Below the pieces are notes generated by a model. That model worked only from the letters and a program-made list of their open reading frames with translations, was not told the origin of the DNA and ran no database searches. Positions 36,701-49,100 of a stretch of DNA of 64,000 nt are shown piece by piece (the stretch's first letter is position 1; every line of letters starts with the position of its first letter). A program made the position numbers and the translations under genes. This DNA is from Escallonia rubra (taxonomy: Eukaryota > Streptophyta > Magnoliopsida > Escalloniales > Escalloniaceae), in assembly GCA_033065855.1 (NCBI GenBank), contig JAVXUO010001353.1, positions 150,148-214,147 on the forward strand, read 5' to 3'.

Positions 36701-38198
36701 CAACTATGAAATGGAAAGTTTTGCGTATCAAAGACTTGAATAACCAGGAACTTATGATCATGTGGTCAAGTCGGAGTAGAAACTGCAGTCACACATTGCA
36801 AAATCTCTAAGTTGTACACAGTAAAGTGAAACAGAATGGCATTAGTCATTTCCATCAAAACGGGGGTGCTACCGTAGTAAACATACGACAAACATGTTGT
36901 CTGTCAAAAGAATTCAATGTTGCAACCTTTCCTAGAAGTGTTCCTAGTTATTCGTATTCTTTTATCGTACTTTGGTGTGTGGAAGTTTAACACTGTGAAC
37001 TTGTTTTGATGGTATATATATTTGTGCTTGGCTTTGGTTTAATATTGCAGCTATTTTACTTTATGCAGTGATGCTTATGGGTGCACTAGTTTATGGTATT
37101 AGATATACATTTCCCGAGTATATCTGCACTCTCCTTGTTGCTGGTGGAGTATCATTCTTTGCGCTTTCAAAGGTGAGGGATTTTACTAATGATTTATGAA
37201 AGACGTTGGTTCTTGGTTTTCTTGTTTGGTTATGTTTCATGCAATAGTTTGTAAGACTAAGGGCTGACCTGGATAAATCTATTTCAAGCTGTGACCTTCA
37301 TCTTATGGTTTCAGACTAGCTCAAAGACAATTAGCAAGCTGGCACATCCTAATGCTCCACTAGGATATGGACTATGTTTCCTGAATCTCGCCTTTGATGG
37401 ATTTACGAACGCTACACAGGATTCCATTTCAGCAAGGTACTGGACTGAATTTTTTGTTGGTCTTCTAGGTCAAGGATAGAGATAGAATACGAGTCAAACT
37501 TGACATGGTGGTTTAATATTTTGTGCCATGTCAGTTGGGCGAGATAATTTTGTCTTCTCTCGGCCAACACATTGACCCTGCTTAGTGGGTAACTTTAGAT
37601 TTAGTGCCTTGTTCCTGTCTGGTCAGATGTTTTGACATTTGAATTCAGCTGACCATGAAAACGTTACACTAAATTTGAAGAAGTATAATGCACATTGACG
37701 GCCTCTAACGACATGAGTGTTTATACGTTGATTTTGGTAATTGTAGATGTATATTGTTCTCAATTAAATTGCTTATCTTGCTTGGTCAGGTACACAAAAA
37801 CAAGCGCTTGGGATATAATGCTGGGAATGAATTTGTGGGGTACGTTATACAACCTGGCCTTCATGTTTGGCTGGCCGACTGCTAGTGGCTTTGAGGCGGT
37901 TCAATTCTGCAAGCAGCATCCAGAAGCAGCATGGGACATCTTTCTCTACTGTCTCTGCGGCGCAGTGGGCCAGAACTTCATATTTCTAACCATTAGCCGG
38001 TTCGGTTCCCTGACCAACACTACCATCACCACAACCCGCAAGTTTGTCAGCATAGTTGTGTCTTCATTGCTGAGTGGCAATCCCCTTTCCACGAGACAAT
38101 GGGGGAGCGTTGTAATGGTCTTCACTGGGTTGTCATACCAGATTTACCTCAAGTGGAAGAAGTTGCAGAGAATGCAGAAGAAGAGGAAGGCAATGTAG
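33755..38198 (+). CDS. UTR3: UDP-glucose/UDP-galactose transporter, UTR1/UTR3 type (332 aa)
   Basis: Seven exons: 33755-33858, 34701-34798, 34893-35023, 35878-35908, 37069-37172, 37315-37436, 37790-38198. They total 999 bp, 332 residues plus stop, the usual length for Arabidopsis UTR1/UTR3 (SLC35B1 family). Recognisable segments are MESHGAGLRRMLVLAFCVVG at the start, IYQGVLQETV, TNTIGPAMGIEALKYISYP, KSSKMIPVMLMG, LAHPNAPLGYGLCFLNLAFD and TRKFVSIVVSSLLSGNPLS. It is a multi-spanning membrane protein importing UDP-glucose into the ER for the glycoprotein-folding cycle. The C-terminus KKRKAM has a KxKxx ER-retrieval form. Intron 3 uses a GC donor (CAG|GCATGT), because a GT site would break the frame. 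All other introns are GT-AG. Confidence 0.96.
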
Positions 38199-39338
38199 TA
38201 TTGATTGATTTCAAATTGTCAAGTAAAACTTGAGATTTTGCCTCTTTTTTTTTTATGTAGTAGAGTATTGTTCTAACCGTAAGGTTCAATTTTTAAATTT
38301 TGGATACAGAGGAGTGTAACAAATAGATTTTGATGTTGAAATAGCTGAATTTAAAGGAGGAACAGTTTCTTGTAAGAGTGGCCAGACTGTAAGAAAACGT
38401 GATACCTGCATTTCCATTGGGAGGTCAACTTTCAGCAGAATATACATTTTCCTTTTTCGTGGACAGCATCGTGTTTCCTTGTTAACATAGGGAAAGGGTA
38501 TGAACCAGGATTGAAGACAACATAATCAACCAAACATGCGCCAGACAAATCTAGATCTTGAATTGAATAGTTCACTGCTTTACATTAGCTATTGGATGGT
38601 ATTATGTTAGACCCATGAGTCAAACTTGACTGAATACGGGCCAGGATTTAAGGTGAAAGAGAGACGCAGGCTAAGATCTTAAGGTGGCTAAATTTTGATA
38701 CTAATTTAGTTATAAGCGTCTAGACGAGGATAAAACAATAAGGTGGTCAAAGCTTAATACTCGGATAAAATCTCTGGTCTTTCCCACCTTGCCCCCACCA
38801 TCACCTGCGCGCAATGACCACCTCAAAATATTGTTGCACCCTCCCATGCCCTCGAATGTGGATCTTTCTAGATCAGAATAAAAAGGTTAGGTCGTCAAAG
38901 TTTAATACTCGCATAAAAATCCAACACACACCCCAACCCCGACAATGACCACCTTAAAATATTGGTACACCCATGGGCCACCCAGGCCCTTGACTGACGA
39001 TATTTGTAGAACATATAAACCAACATTTTTCCACATTTTAGCAGTGAAAAAATGTCAATTGGGTAATTGCCTGGTCTGGAGCCAAGATCTCAAGGTTGTG
39101 ATATTGAAGTAGCTTTTCCTACCCTACATCACGAACCGATAGAACTGGCAGAAAAAATTCTTGACCTTCGAAGTCATTTGTTTGACTTTCAAATTATAGG
39201 ACAAACTTCGAACATGGAACTGGTACAACCTTCTCAAAGGTAGCCGGTATAATAGCAACAAACAAGCTTATATAGCGTGAGGCATGCATGCATGCACGAG
39301 CGAGAGAGGGCACAGAGAACCCAAAAAAAATAATAAAA
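38199..39338. other. Intergenic between UTR3 and tetraspanin
   Basis: It contains the UTR3 3' UTR and the tetraspanin promoter. Two short similar stretches, GGTCAAAGCTTAATACTCG (38737) and CGTCAAAGTTTAATACTCG (38893), form a local repeat with following CACC-rich sequence. No gene is seen. Confidence 0.5.
39269..39295 (+). promoter_or_regulatory. TATA box and GCATGC repeat of tetraspanin gene
   Basis: TATATAG (39269-39275) lies 70 bp before the ATG. It is followed by GCATGCATGCATGC (39282-39295), a run of RY-type CATGCA motifs known from seed promoters (B3-domain factor sites). Its place between TATA and ATG makes a 5' UTR role just as possible. Confidence 0.45.
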
Positions 39339-42300
39339 ATGGTGAACTTCAAAATCGTCATCGTCGCAGGCTTCAACCTCGTCGGCATACCCTTATCTCT
39401 CGTCCTCATCGTCACCGCGCTCTACCAATTCTCCGACGGCTACTCCGGTTGCGACCACGACCACCCCGTCGTGATCCTCCTCCTCGGGTTCCTCTTGCTC
39501 GTCCTTGCCATCACGGGCGTGGTAGGCGCATTGCGCCACAACGCGCTCCTCTTAACGATTTACTTGCGGGCTCTGTTCGTCGTCATCGCCGCGCTGTTCG
39601 TGTACGTGGCGATCCTGTTCGTGGAGACGGGCAAGGCTCCCTCGGGCATGAAGAAGCCCAACGAGGTCTTTAGGATTCAAGAGTTCTCCCCGATGCTGAG
39701 GAAGAACCAGTTGAGTGACAAGAGTTGGCGTTACACCAAGGGTTGTTTTGATAAGGAGGATGTGTGCGGGATCAATAACAATGGCGATTTTGATAAAACG
39801 CCAAAGGCACCACTGAAGGTCTCTCTTCTCTCTGTGTGTGTCTGTTCCCCCCCTCCCCCTCCCCAGATTTGCGTCTGCATGATTAATGTTATATAACCCT
39901 CATTTGCAATTAGGAGGCTAGCAAAAAATTAAAAGTAAAAATGGTAAGATTTAAGTCATGCAAGAATTTCCATAATGCGAACACTTCAAGAATCTCATTT
40001 CATAATTCGTATCCACATCTTCTAATGCTTTTTCTTGCAATTTTTTTTTTAATTTTTATTACATGTCTATGTCGTTGGCAAGAATCTAGATTTAGTTTTG
40101 TGGTCTGTTTCGATTGGCTTAAAACAAACAAACGGAAATGTTAAATCTGTTTGAGTCATGTTTCGATTGTTTCAGAAAAGAAAGCAAAAGAGAAATTCGG
40201 TCAGATACAGATTTGTTTGTTTCAAAACATTTCAAGAGTCAAAACTATTCTGCATGCTCACAAGTCACAACTGAATTTTATACATTTCGTTTTTTTTTTT
40301 CCGGGTTACATTGGAATCATTTCAAAATTACCACCTAGGCCAGGATATCCCCATAAGTTTCTAATAAAACACTCAAATCGACGGGAGGTGTTGAACTCCG
40401 GGTAGACAAAAGGTCGAGAGTACGACCCATCTAAGCTAGGAAATTGTCACAGTGATTTTCATCACGTTGAGTATGTGTAATCTTAACCGTCCAGTTCATT
40501 TCCATAAGGTCTCTGTTGTAGCAACTCGGTCCACAGCCCCATCACAGGATTATGTCTCATTCAAAAGGGCTAGTCAAGTAGGTACTTATGAGTTTATAAG
40601 TAGGGTCTTATAAGGTTAATCACAAATTATCTCACATCTGATGTATGATATCAAAATTTCCCCTCCTTATATCTTAACGTCCTCGCTAAGGCACTATGTT
40701 CATAGCCCGAAATCTTCCTCTCTAGCCATGTGGGATTATCTGGCACACCCTTCGTTACCCCCAAACAACCTCTTGATGTGGGATATACTTGGGCTTGTCG
40801 TTGTTTTCTCCAACCATTAGCAACCCGACTGGATAGTCCAGATCGAGCTTTTGAGAGTTGGCTCTGAAATCATCTGTAACAATCCGATCTACGGCCTAAC
40901 CACAGGATAATGCCTCCATAAAAAGGGCTAGCCAAATAGTTACTTATGTATTCATAGATAGGTCAATCACAAATTATCCCACATCGGCATCTGCGGTCTT
41001 TGATGATTTCACCTTAAGGATTCTTTTGGTATTGGCCTGCTTGATAAGAAGGATGACAATGGTTGAGTCCAGTTCAAGAATTACCTTTTTAGATCCCTTG
41101 TTCCAAGCCAAAGGTAACCAAGCTCACGCATCCCTTTACTATAGTACCCGAGCAAAGGCCACAAGCATAGCCACCAAGCCATTCCCTAGAGTCCTTCCTT
41201 AATAATCCACCTGCTCCTGCCTTTTTTCTCCTGCAGAGAACCTGCCATGTAAACTGATCTTGATCCAACCTTGAGGTGGGTGAACCCATCTGATCAGCAG
41301 TGGTCCTCTCATAAGCCTGGATTAGATTCTTCTATATACTGACTCAATCTAAAAAAATCATCGTTTTCCACTTCTTTTTTCGGTGTTGCAATAGAAAGCC
41401 CCATCAGAGAAGATGTTTTGATTAATATTCCTCTTAGAATGAAAAGTGGGCCGCACCTGGGTTCCATATAAACATGCATTTGGAGCCTAATAGGTCAGAG
41501 GCTTAGTATAGAGATTTGGTACCAATGGTAAGGTAGCAAGGCTTCCTAAGTATGTCTGGCAGCCCTACGTTTTCGCAAAACATGGTCAGTTGTTTCATCC
41601 TTTATACCACAGATTTCGACTCCTCTTTTGGCTCCTTTAAAGGTCTAATTGTCGCTCAGCATCATCCCGCAAGCTGATTTTTTGTCTCACTTTTTAAGCT
41701 ATACCTTTCAAATGAATTTCACGGCTCTTCAAAATGCCTTTTAACTGTCTCGAATCCACAGCCTTTTTAGAAACTTTTCACAGGCTGTTTCCTTTAACAT
41801 ATTTCTATTCAAAGACTTGAGCCAAAAGAGGTTGATGCTTCCAACCTACCTTGGATAGGAGTGCAAATATTTTTTTTTAATTTTCTCAATCCAAGCCCCC
41901 ATTGTGATTTCTTCAAGCAAACCTTCTATCTGCCAATTAGCTGAATCTGTTGTCCATCAACACTGCCCCATATAAAGCCTCTGTTGAGTTTGTCAGGCAT
42001 ATTATAGTTGCTCATGGAAGCTCAACAAATTTGCTTAGTGTAAAGAGGGATAAAAGAAGCCAAAGCTTTAACTAGAGTTCATCAGTCCACTAGATCCGGC
42101 TAGTCGAGTTTGAACTTAATTCTCTATATCTTTAATTGGAAGGGCTGATAAGAATGAATCCACTCTTTATTGAAGGACTAAATCCTCAGTCATAAATGTA
42201 GATCTCTCCATGCACAGGACAAAAAAGTATGGAGATAGAGGATCTCCTAGCTCGATGTATCCTCCTTGAAGGTTGGGACTATCAATTAGTTGTGCCTCCA

Positions 42301-44728
42301 TTGAACAAAACTGCGTATCTAGGAGAAGAAATGCAATTCAGAATCACGTTGACCTGTCTCTTGGGAGGTTAAAGAGGAGGAAGGTTTCTTTTAAATACCC
42401 CCAATCAAGTTATCGTATCGTATGCTTTGGCAAGGTCCAGCTTCAAAATCATATCACCTATCATCCCCTTTCCTCTTTTTGCAGAATGGATCACTTCTTA
42501 ATTAATGAGACTGTTATCCATAGTTTGGCGGCCTGGTATGAAGCTACTTTGGGTTGGGCTGTTGATTTCGGCCAAGAGAGACTTCCGGCAGATAACAATG
42601 ATCTTCTTGAGCAGTTTGTAGGTGACATTACAGAGCCCAATAGTCTGAACCGTGTAACCTGGACAGGGGCTGTGACTATAGGAATAAAAGCTATAAATGT
42701 CATTGACTCCCTCGGACAGGTACGTTTCTCTGAGTACCTCTTTGACAAACTCTGTGATCATTTCCTGAGTGATCTCCCACTGTTGTTGATAGAAACCTGC
42801 TGGGATCCCGTCGGGGCACGGGAATTTGAAGGCTCATGTGACAAACAAAGCATCCCTAGTTTCATCATTACTGGGAGGCAAAGTCACAGGGCATGCAAGA
42901 TCTTTCTTCTCTGTAATCCACACGCCTCCACTGCTCTTGATTCCTGTGATTTTAGATAAGGTTTTCATGTAAAAATATTTGGTGTTGCGGTCGTTGAATC
43001 TCCTTGTCTCGAGACTTTTGATGCCACACGCTTGGTCAAGCAGATGGAATGCAAAGAGTTGAGGCTTCTTTGAATGCCATCAAGTCTAGTTAGGGGCCTT
43101 CTTTTTCTATAGAAGATGCCGCAGGAAAGGCTTTTGTTCCACTCCTCCACTTCGTCAGGATAATTCTAGATTGTGGACGTTCACTTTTTAGAAGTTTTAG
43201 TGCATTCCCGTCGAACAAAGTGACTAAAATCTTGATGAGTTAGCCATGCGGCTTCTATTCGCAAATGTCTTCGACTACTTGAGGGAGTGGGAAGACCACT
43301 GTAGTCTAACAGGAGGGGACAATGGTCTGAGCGAGTTCGTGGGAGGTGCCTGACCACAGCCTCTGGAAAGATTTCACTCCGATCAGGATTGGCAACGATA
43401 CGATCTAACTTTTCTGAAATCATATCCCAGTTCTTTTGCCCATTTGACAAGATCCAGTAGATTGCAGTCCCCCATCATATAGCTAAAGATTGAACGTTGG
43501 TTGGAGCTTGCAGGCCAGCCTCCTTGCTTTTCCATTTGGCTTGCAACATCATTGAAATCTCCAGCAACAAACCATTGGAGGGTGTGTGCTTGGGCTGTTT
43601 GTTTGTGGTCGTTCCAGAGAAAATGTCGTTGCACTCTTCATTGGTGCTTGCATCAGCAGCAGAGCAGAGCCACTCCTCCTTTCTGTTATCGTGAATACAG
43701 TGAAGAGGGCTTCAACTTTTTGAGGTGAGGAATAGAGGATGTCTACCTTGATCTCTGCTGATTTCCTTAGCATCCAAATCCCTCTAGAGAGACCACGAGT
43801 GTCCACAATATGGAAGGCATCGAAACCAATTGGTTTCTGTGTTGCCGTATCCACTCTTCTTCCCCAAAGGCGAGTCTCCAAAACAACCCTAACTTCAAAG
43901 CAAAACATCTTAATAATCTCCAAAATATTCCAGAGGAACCTTCGATGTCCAGCTCCTCTGGCATTCCAAAATTTATATCGCATAAATCTAAATAAAAAAG
44001 GGGGTTGGGGTTAGGCATTCCCCAAAGCTCATAGAGCAGAATGGGTTTGTGGGCGGGTTAATCCGTCCACCCCTTCCTCCTTGGAATTAGCATGCTAGAT
44101 TTTTTGCAATTTGAATCTCCATCCATTTTGCTATAGTAGAGTTCTTGTGGGGACAAGTTACTGGTGAAGAATTAGGTGGTTAGTCATATTTTCTCTGTGT
44201 TTCAAAGCGTTAGGTGATTTTTTGATAGAGATCACTTGACCCTGCTCCCTTTATTTTTTGATTGGTTTCTCGATCAGAGTAGGTTGTGTAGTCTTAGGGT
44301 TGGCTTTATGTGCCGTTCTACATTTCAGTTGTTACAACATATGGGAGTGCTCAATAATTCGTATAGCCCATCAGTTCATTCTCCTTTTTTTTTTTTGGCT
44401 TCAATATCAGGTTGGTTGCTGCAGACCTCCGAAACAGTGTGGATTTGTAAACGTAGAGGTAAATGAAACCAGCAAATGGGTGGCGCCGAAATCCGGCTTC
44501 CTTTCGAAGGACCCAGACTGCACCAAATGGAGCGCCGACAGGAACAAGATGTGCTTCGATTGTGACACATGCAAGGCAGCAAAGCTCGCCGAGTATGTGC
44601 TTGAAGCTCGCATGGAAATGGGGTTTATATTTGCCTTCAATGACATGCTTGTAATCACCTTCGTGATGGCCTGTTTTGCCCTGAGGGATTGCAGACTCGA
44701 ATGGACTTCTAAAGGCATAGTTTTATAA
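39339..44728 (+). CDS. Tetraspanin (265 aa)
   Basis: Two exons, 39339-39818 and 44411-44728, join AAG|GTT to give 265 residues, normal for plant tetraspanins. Membrane segments are at about 5-28, 42-65, 72-95 and 231-252. The large extracellular loop (about 96-230) carries the plant signature GCCRPPKQCGF right after the splice junction, plus GCFDKEDVC and MCFDCDTC cysteines for disulfides. Tetraspanins organise membrane microdomains and act in development and exosome-like vesicles. The single intron before GCC(K/R)P is at the position I expect for the plant family. Here it is 4.6 kb and filled by a TRIM-like element and a LINE in antisense. Exon 1 is markedly GC-rich (39400-39660) compared with exon 2. 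I take ATG 39339 over the upstream in-frame ATG 39288 because MVNFKIVIVAG fits the family start. Confidence 0.93.
40517..40983 (-). mobile_element. TRIM-like element in tetraspanin intron
   Basis: Two direct copies of about 110 bp (40517-about 40655 and 40877-40983) share AACTCGGTCC/AACAATCCGATC, CACAGGATTATG, AAAAGGGCTAG and ATCACAAATTAT. Both start TGTA and end CCCACA/CTCACA. Just before the right copy, GGCTCTGAAATCA is a near match to the reverse complement of the Met-tRNA primer site (GGCTCTGATACCA), which places the element on the minus strand. The interior is about 230 bp and non-coding. No target duplication was found. Confidence 0.65.
41050..44018 (-). mobile_element. Decayed L1-type LINE ORF2 in tetraspanin intron
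   Basis: Broken frames on the minus strand follow the order of plant LINE ORF2. The endonuclease is at 43983-43190 (FWNARGAG; GDFNDVA; SDHCPLLLDYSG). Reverse transcriptase is at about 42780-42180 (IGLCNVTYKLL, SFIPGRQ; YIELGDPLSPYFF near 42240). A zf-RVT-like cysteine motif is near 41620 and an RNase H-like part at 41290-41050. Many stops and frameshifts separate the parts, so it is older than the LINE at 3.4-6.9 kb. Being in an intron, antisense to the host gene, it has apparently been tolerated. Exact ends and target duplications were not found. Confidence 0.85.
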
Positions 44729-46138
44729 GTCGGCGTTCATAGATTATTGGAAGCATTGTATAATTTCAACATAATATGTACATGGTATGCTTGTAACAGC
44801 TGCAAATCCATTTTATAAATGTCATAGACTTTGCCTTAATGTTCTGTTTGCCAGTACTTCTAACCATTCATCACAGTTGGTAAGAACAGAAGCAAAGGAC
44901 CCAGGACTAATCCTTTCTTTGTTTAAAGCTTACTTTTCTATCCCTGAGAAAGGACCCTCAACACAAACATTGGTTAGTGGGAGGTAAAATTAGGCACTAT
45001 AGATGCTTAAGATTTGATCATGACGCAGATGGAGAGGGAAAGTGACTGCCAGCGAGTGCAATGCTTGTGCTTTATTTTGTACAGGGCTCCCTCCCCTCTT
45101 TCTACCAGTAGCTTTTGCCTTTTGGTTATAATCACCCTTGTCTCCCACCACCATCCGCTGACCAAGTTAAATACTAGCAGATTTCTCAAACCCCCACCTT
45201 CTTCCCCACAATACAGCCCCATCAGGGAGAAAGGAAGCAACACACAGTTCACACAGAAGGAGAGAAGCTTCTCATGTCACGGCCAGAAAAGTAACATTCT
45301 ATCATCTGGAAGTAAGCCTTTTTCAATCTCAATCTTCTCTTAACCACTGTGTTTACATTGTGCTGTTTCTGCAAATGCATGGTTTCTTTCCTTTCGCTTC
45401 AACAAATCTAGCTAAGTTTGTTGTTGCATTCATCTCGGGCAAGCTATGAAATGAATTAGAAGAATTTCTGCACACAAGAACCATATCAATCACATTCTCT
45501 GCTCCAAATCATTGTAAGTTACATTACATATAAAGCTAAGGGAAAAAGAAAGAAAACCCCCCAAAAAAACCAATGCTATTAACTCTCTACACACCTAAGA
45601 AACAAAGAACAGGAGTCCAATTCAACTCATTGATCCTCCTTTACTCTCTTTAATCACTTTAAGTATCCCCCCTTTTCTATCTTTTCTATAAGGGGTGATA
45701 CTATTGGCGAGGTGCCGATGTATAATTACACTCTGAAAGACCAGGGAATTATGTTTCAGTTTCTGTACAAATGGCGAATCAAGACCAAAAACTTAAGGGA
45801 ATCGAATACCTGAATTCGAATCCCATTACAAGGCACACAAAAGAATGAGAAAAATCAACAAACAGCACTGGATATCAGTGCGGGTATGGGGCTGGTGACT
45901 CAAAAAAGAACGCAGAACAGATCTTTCAGTGGATCTTAGAATGTGCCGTCGCATTCTAGATTCAAACGCAGATCTGGATAGACCTCTTGTAAAAACATAG
46001 GTTGGAATGACTGCGATCCAAGGGTAAAAAACTCTAAAAGAAAAGGGTGAAAACTCTACATGTGCTGAAAGCTCTGGATAAGTTGTTATAGTAACTGCAA
46101 ATTTGCAGAGTTCCGGTGTGAGATGGATCAGTTATTGA
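44729..46138. other. Intergenic between tetraspanin and FLP/MYB88 (convergent)
   Basis: It holds the 3' UTRs of two convergent genes. No further gene, RNA or repeat was recognised. The open frame at 45014-45343 has no motif. Confidence 0.5.
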
Positions 46139-49100
46139 TCATAGACTATGGAGAAGGGCCCGTTTGCAGGGTGGAGGTTGTGAGGATTTGGTGCTTGGAT
46201 TTGGGGATGCGGACTCCATTCCAAAAGTTTTGAGTAGGAAATGCCTCTCCTGAAAGAAAAAAAAAAGCCACAGTCAGCATTGCACAAAAATAAAAATGGT
46301 ACAAGAAATAGTTTACTTTCTTCATACTACTATATATGTTTATGATTCTGTTGAACACAATATCTGGAGTAATGGTTAATAGCTCTAGATTTGACAATAC
46401 ATCCAGGGGTAGACAAGAGAAACAATGACCTCCCAGAAAAGATCAAACATATCATGTTATAAGGTTTAGTGCTGTAGTCTTATCCTTGTATTTCATTAGA
46501 TCTGGCCTAGTTTAAATTGTTATGGTAAGTACTTCTCCATATGTAAATTGATACACATGTATATTTCTGGCCCCACCTAGGCAAAATTGATGCAAGGCTA
46601 GAACTGCTACTGGCCAGAACACAACAGCTTGTGTCCTAACCACTGAAGGAGTGGATGCTGCGCTGCAGTTGAATGAAAGTAGAGGCTCCAGATGTGAACA
46701 CATCATTTTGAGCTTGGGTGACTAGGTCCTAAATGTCACTACATATTTAGTAAAAAAGAACATGAAAAGCTAATGAGCCAGGACATATGCGAGTGAGGGT
46801 CTGATTTACTGAAGCTAATTTTCAAAGCGGCCTAGCGGTTATTAATAGTGTATATATGTATAGTGCATAGTCCCACTATATCACCCCCAACTGTATGCTA
46901 AACTGTTACCTGAATGTATACATAGCATCTAAGTGAATAGCTTCCCTCATCTAATACACAGCTCAAAAATGGTTCACCCAATGAGCTGCCACCTTTACTG
47001 TTTAGGAAAATGGTCTTGGCATAGGATTACAAAAGATTAAGCAATATACAGGTACCACTGACTTGTGAGAGTTGTGTGAGAGACATGGTCTCGTAGTCTG
47101 TACAGCCAGTTTAACTAAGAATTTATGAGGGTCAATGGGGAGAGAGAGTTTTGTTTTTTCTTTCTATTTCTCCTTTTACTAGGTGGCTCCGATTCTACGA
47201 GGATGCAAACAAGCCAGCAATACCATGCTTGGCCTATGTGGCTAGAGTTAGACCTGTATATCTGCAATAGTTGGCTCAATGGATCAAAAAGGTTGCATGG
47301 CAATATGACATATTTTGGACTAGGCAACTGCATCATTTTACAATCAGGATCACCATGGAAGGTGTATTACTCTAAAGACAGAGAGCCCTCCCTGACCCTA
47401 AAAGGTTTTTACTTGAACTGTCAGGCTGAGACCCTCAACCAAGCAGGAAGGATGCTCATAACTGTCCTCAACAACCTAAGCGCAAAAATATGCATGCAAC
47501 TGATTTTCATTGGCAAAGCACCAAGATCTTAGGGCATCTAAGGCCCACGCTTCTGATCTATGAAGGCATAGCATCAGGATGCTAAGTGTGAATAAGTGTG
47601 ACTGCACCAGTTGCACCTTGTGATGGTTCGAGATTTTTTGATACCGAAAGTTTCCACTAGCAAAGTCCCAGGGGGGACAACCCATGTACACTCGGAGTAT
47701 ATAAAAGAAACTAGGAGGAGCAAAGCAAAAGCATCCCCGAGGAACTGACCAAAGAATAACTACAAGTCCAAACAGGGGACAACCCATAAAAAATGTGACA
47801 GATGCTCTTACCGGATCTACATGTATCATCTACAGGAAAAATAAAGAGGTGCTTGCATCTAAGTTTCGTTAGTCTGGGTCAGGGCAGCCTTCACTTGGTC
47901 GTATATGCAAAAAAAGTTTGTTTCCAGAAGTTATTACGATCAAATTTACCAGTTATCACATTGTTTGATTAAATTTACTAGTTATCACATTGGTTGATCG
48001 CTATATATACATACAGAATTAGCTCTAAGGAATCATAGGCGTGTAGATATTTCTTCATTATCAACATTGTGCGTTGCGCTGATATCACAAAGAGCTGCTA
48101 ATCACAAAGAGCTCAAGAAATATGCATTGTGCTGATACTCACAAACAAGAGCTGCTAATGAATTTAGAGGTCAAATGGTCCCCTTGGTTTGACTACCAAA
48201 TGTAGGTCCAAACTTTGAAATTACTAACCACTGATAGGGGCCAATCTTTCTTTTAATCTTGTATAACAGATTTCCTTTCCTTTTTGGTACGTACGTCCCT
48301 AAACCTACTAACGAGATGCTACTTGAGAAAACTGCAAGAGAAAAATGCATTCATGTTCCATATTGGCCGTCAAGTCCAAGCCTTTGTCTTGTTGGGGTCG
48401 GGTTACATGAATCCGATTCTTCCATTCCCCTATCAAAGCACACATTCACTGGTAACCTCCTAGCATTCAGGTCTTTCGGTCTTTCTCCACTACTCATGCC
48501 CAAGTTATCCTCGGTCTGACCTCGTCTTACCCCATGAACGTGGCACAAATCACTTCTTCTTACAGAAGGATCTAAAAGGCCTATGTTGAACATGACGAAA
48601 TCATTTGACGCAATGTTCCCTCGTCAGCTTCATGATTGGTGCCACCCTACTTTGTTTCCAATATCCTCACTTCTTATTCCATCCTTCCTCATGTGGTTGC
48701 ACATCCACCTAAGCATCCGCATTTCAGCTACACTCATCTTATGTCTATGGTGTTTCTTAGCTGCTCAACATTACAAACATTAAAACATTGCTGGCCTCGC
48801 TGCGCTCCTATAAAATTTCGCCTTGACCTTAAGGGAATATTGCAATCACAGAGCACCCCAGAAGCAGAGCTCTGCTTTTGCCAACCTACTATTTGTGGGC
48901 AACATCCTTGTCAATCTCTCCATCATTGTGCATTATTGGTCCAAGATACCTAAAGATATCTTTCTTATATACTTGTTAACATCCATGTACTTCCTCCCTG
49001 AACATCCTCCTACTAAAAAATGCATTCGAAGTACTCTGTCTTAATCTCGCTCAACCTAAAACCTTTCTATTCTTAAGTACTTCTCCATAGGACCATGGGA

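Noticed and set aside
39284..39673. Arg-rich 129-aa frame
   Set aside because: It is a shadow of GC-rich tetraspanin exon 1.
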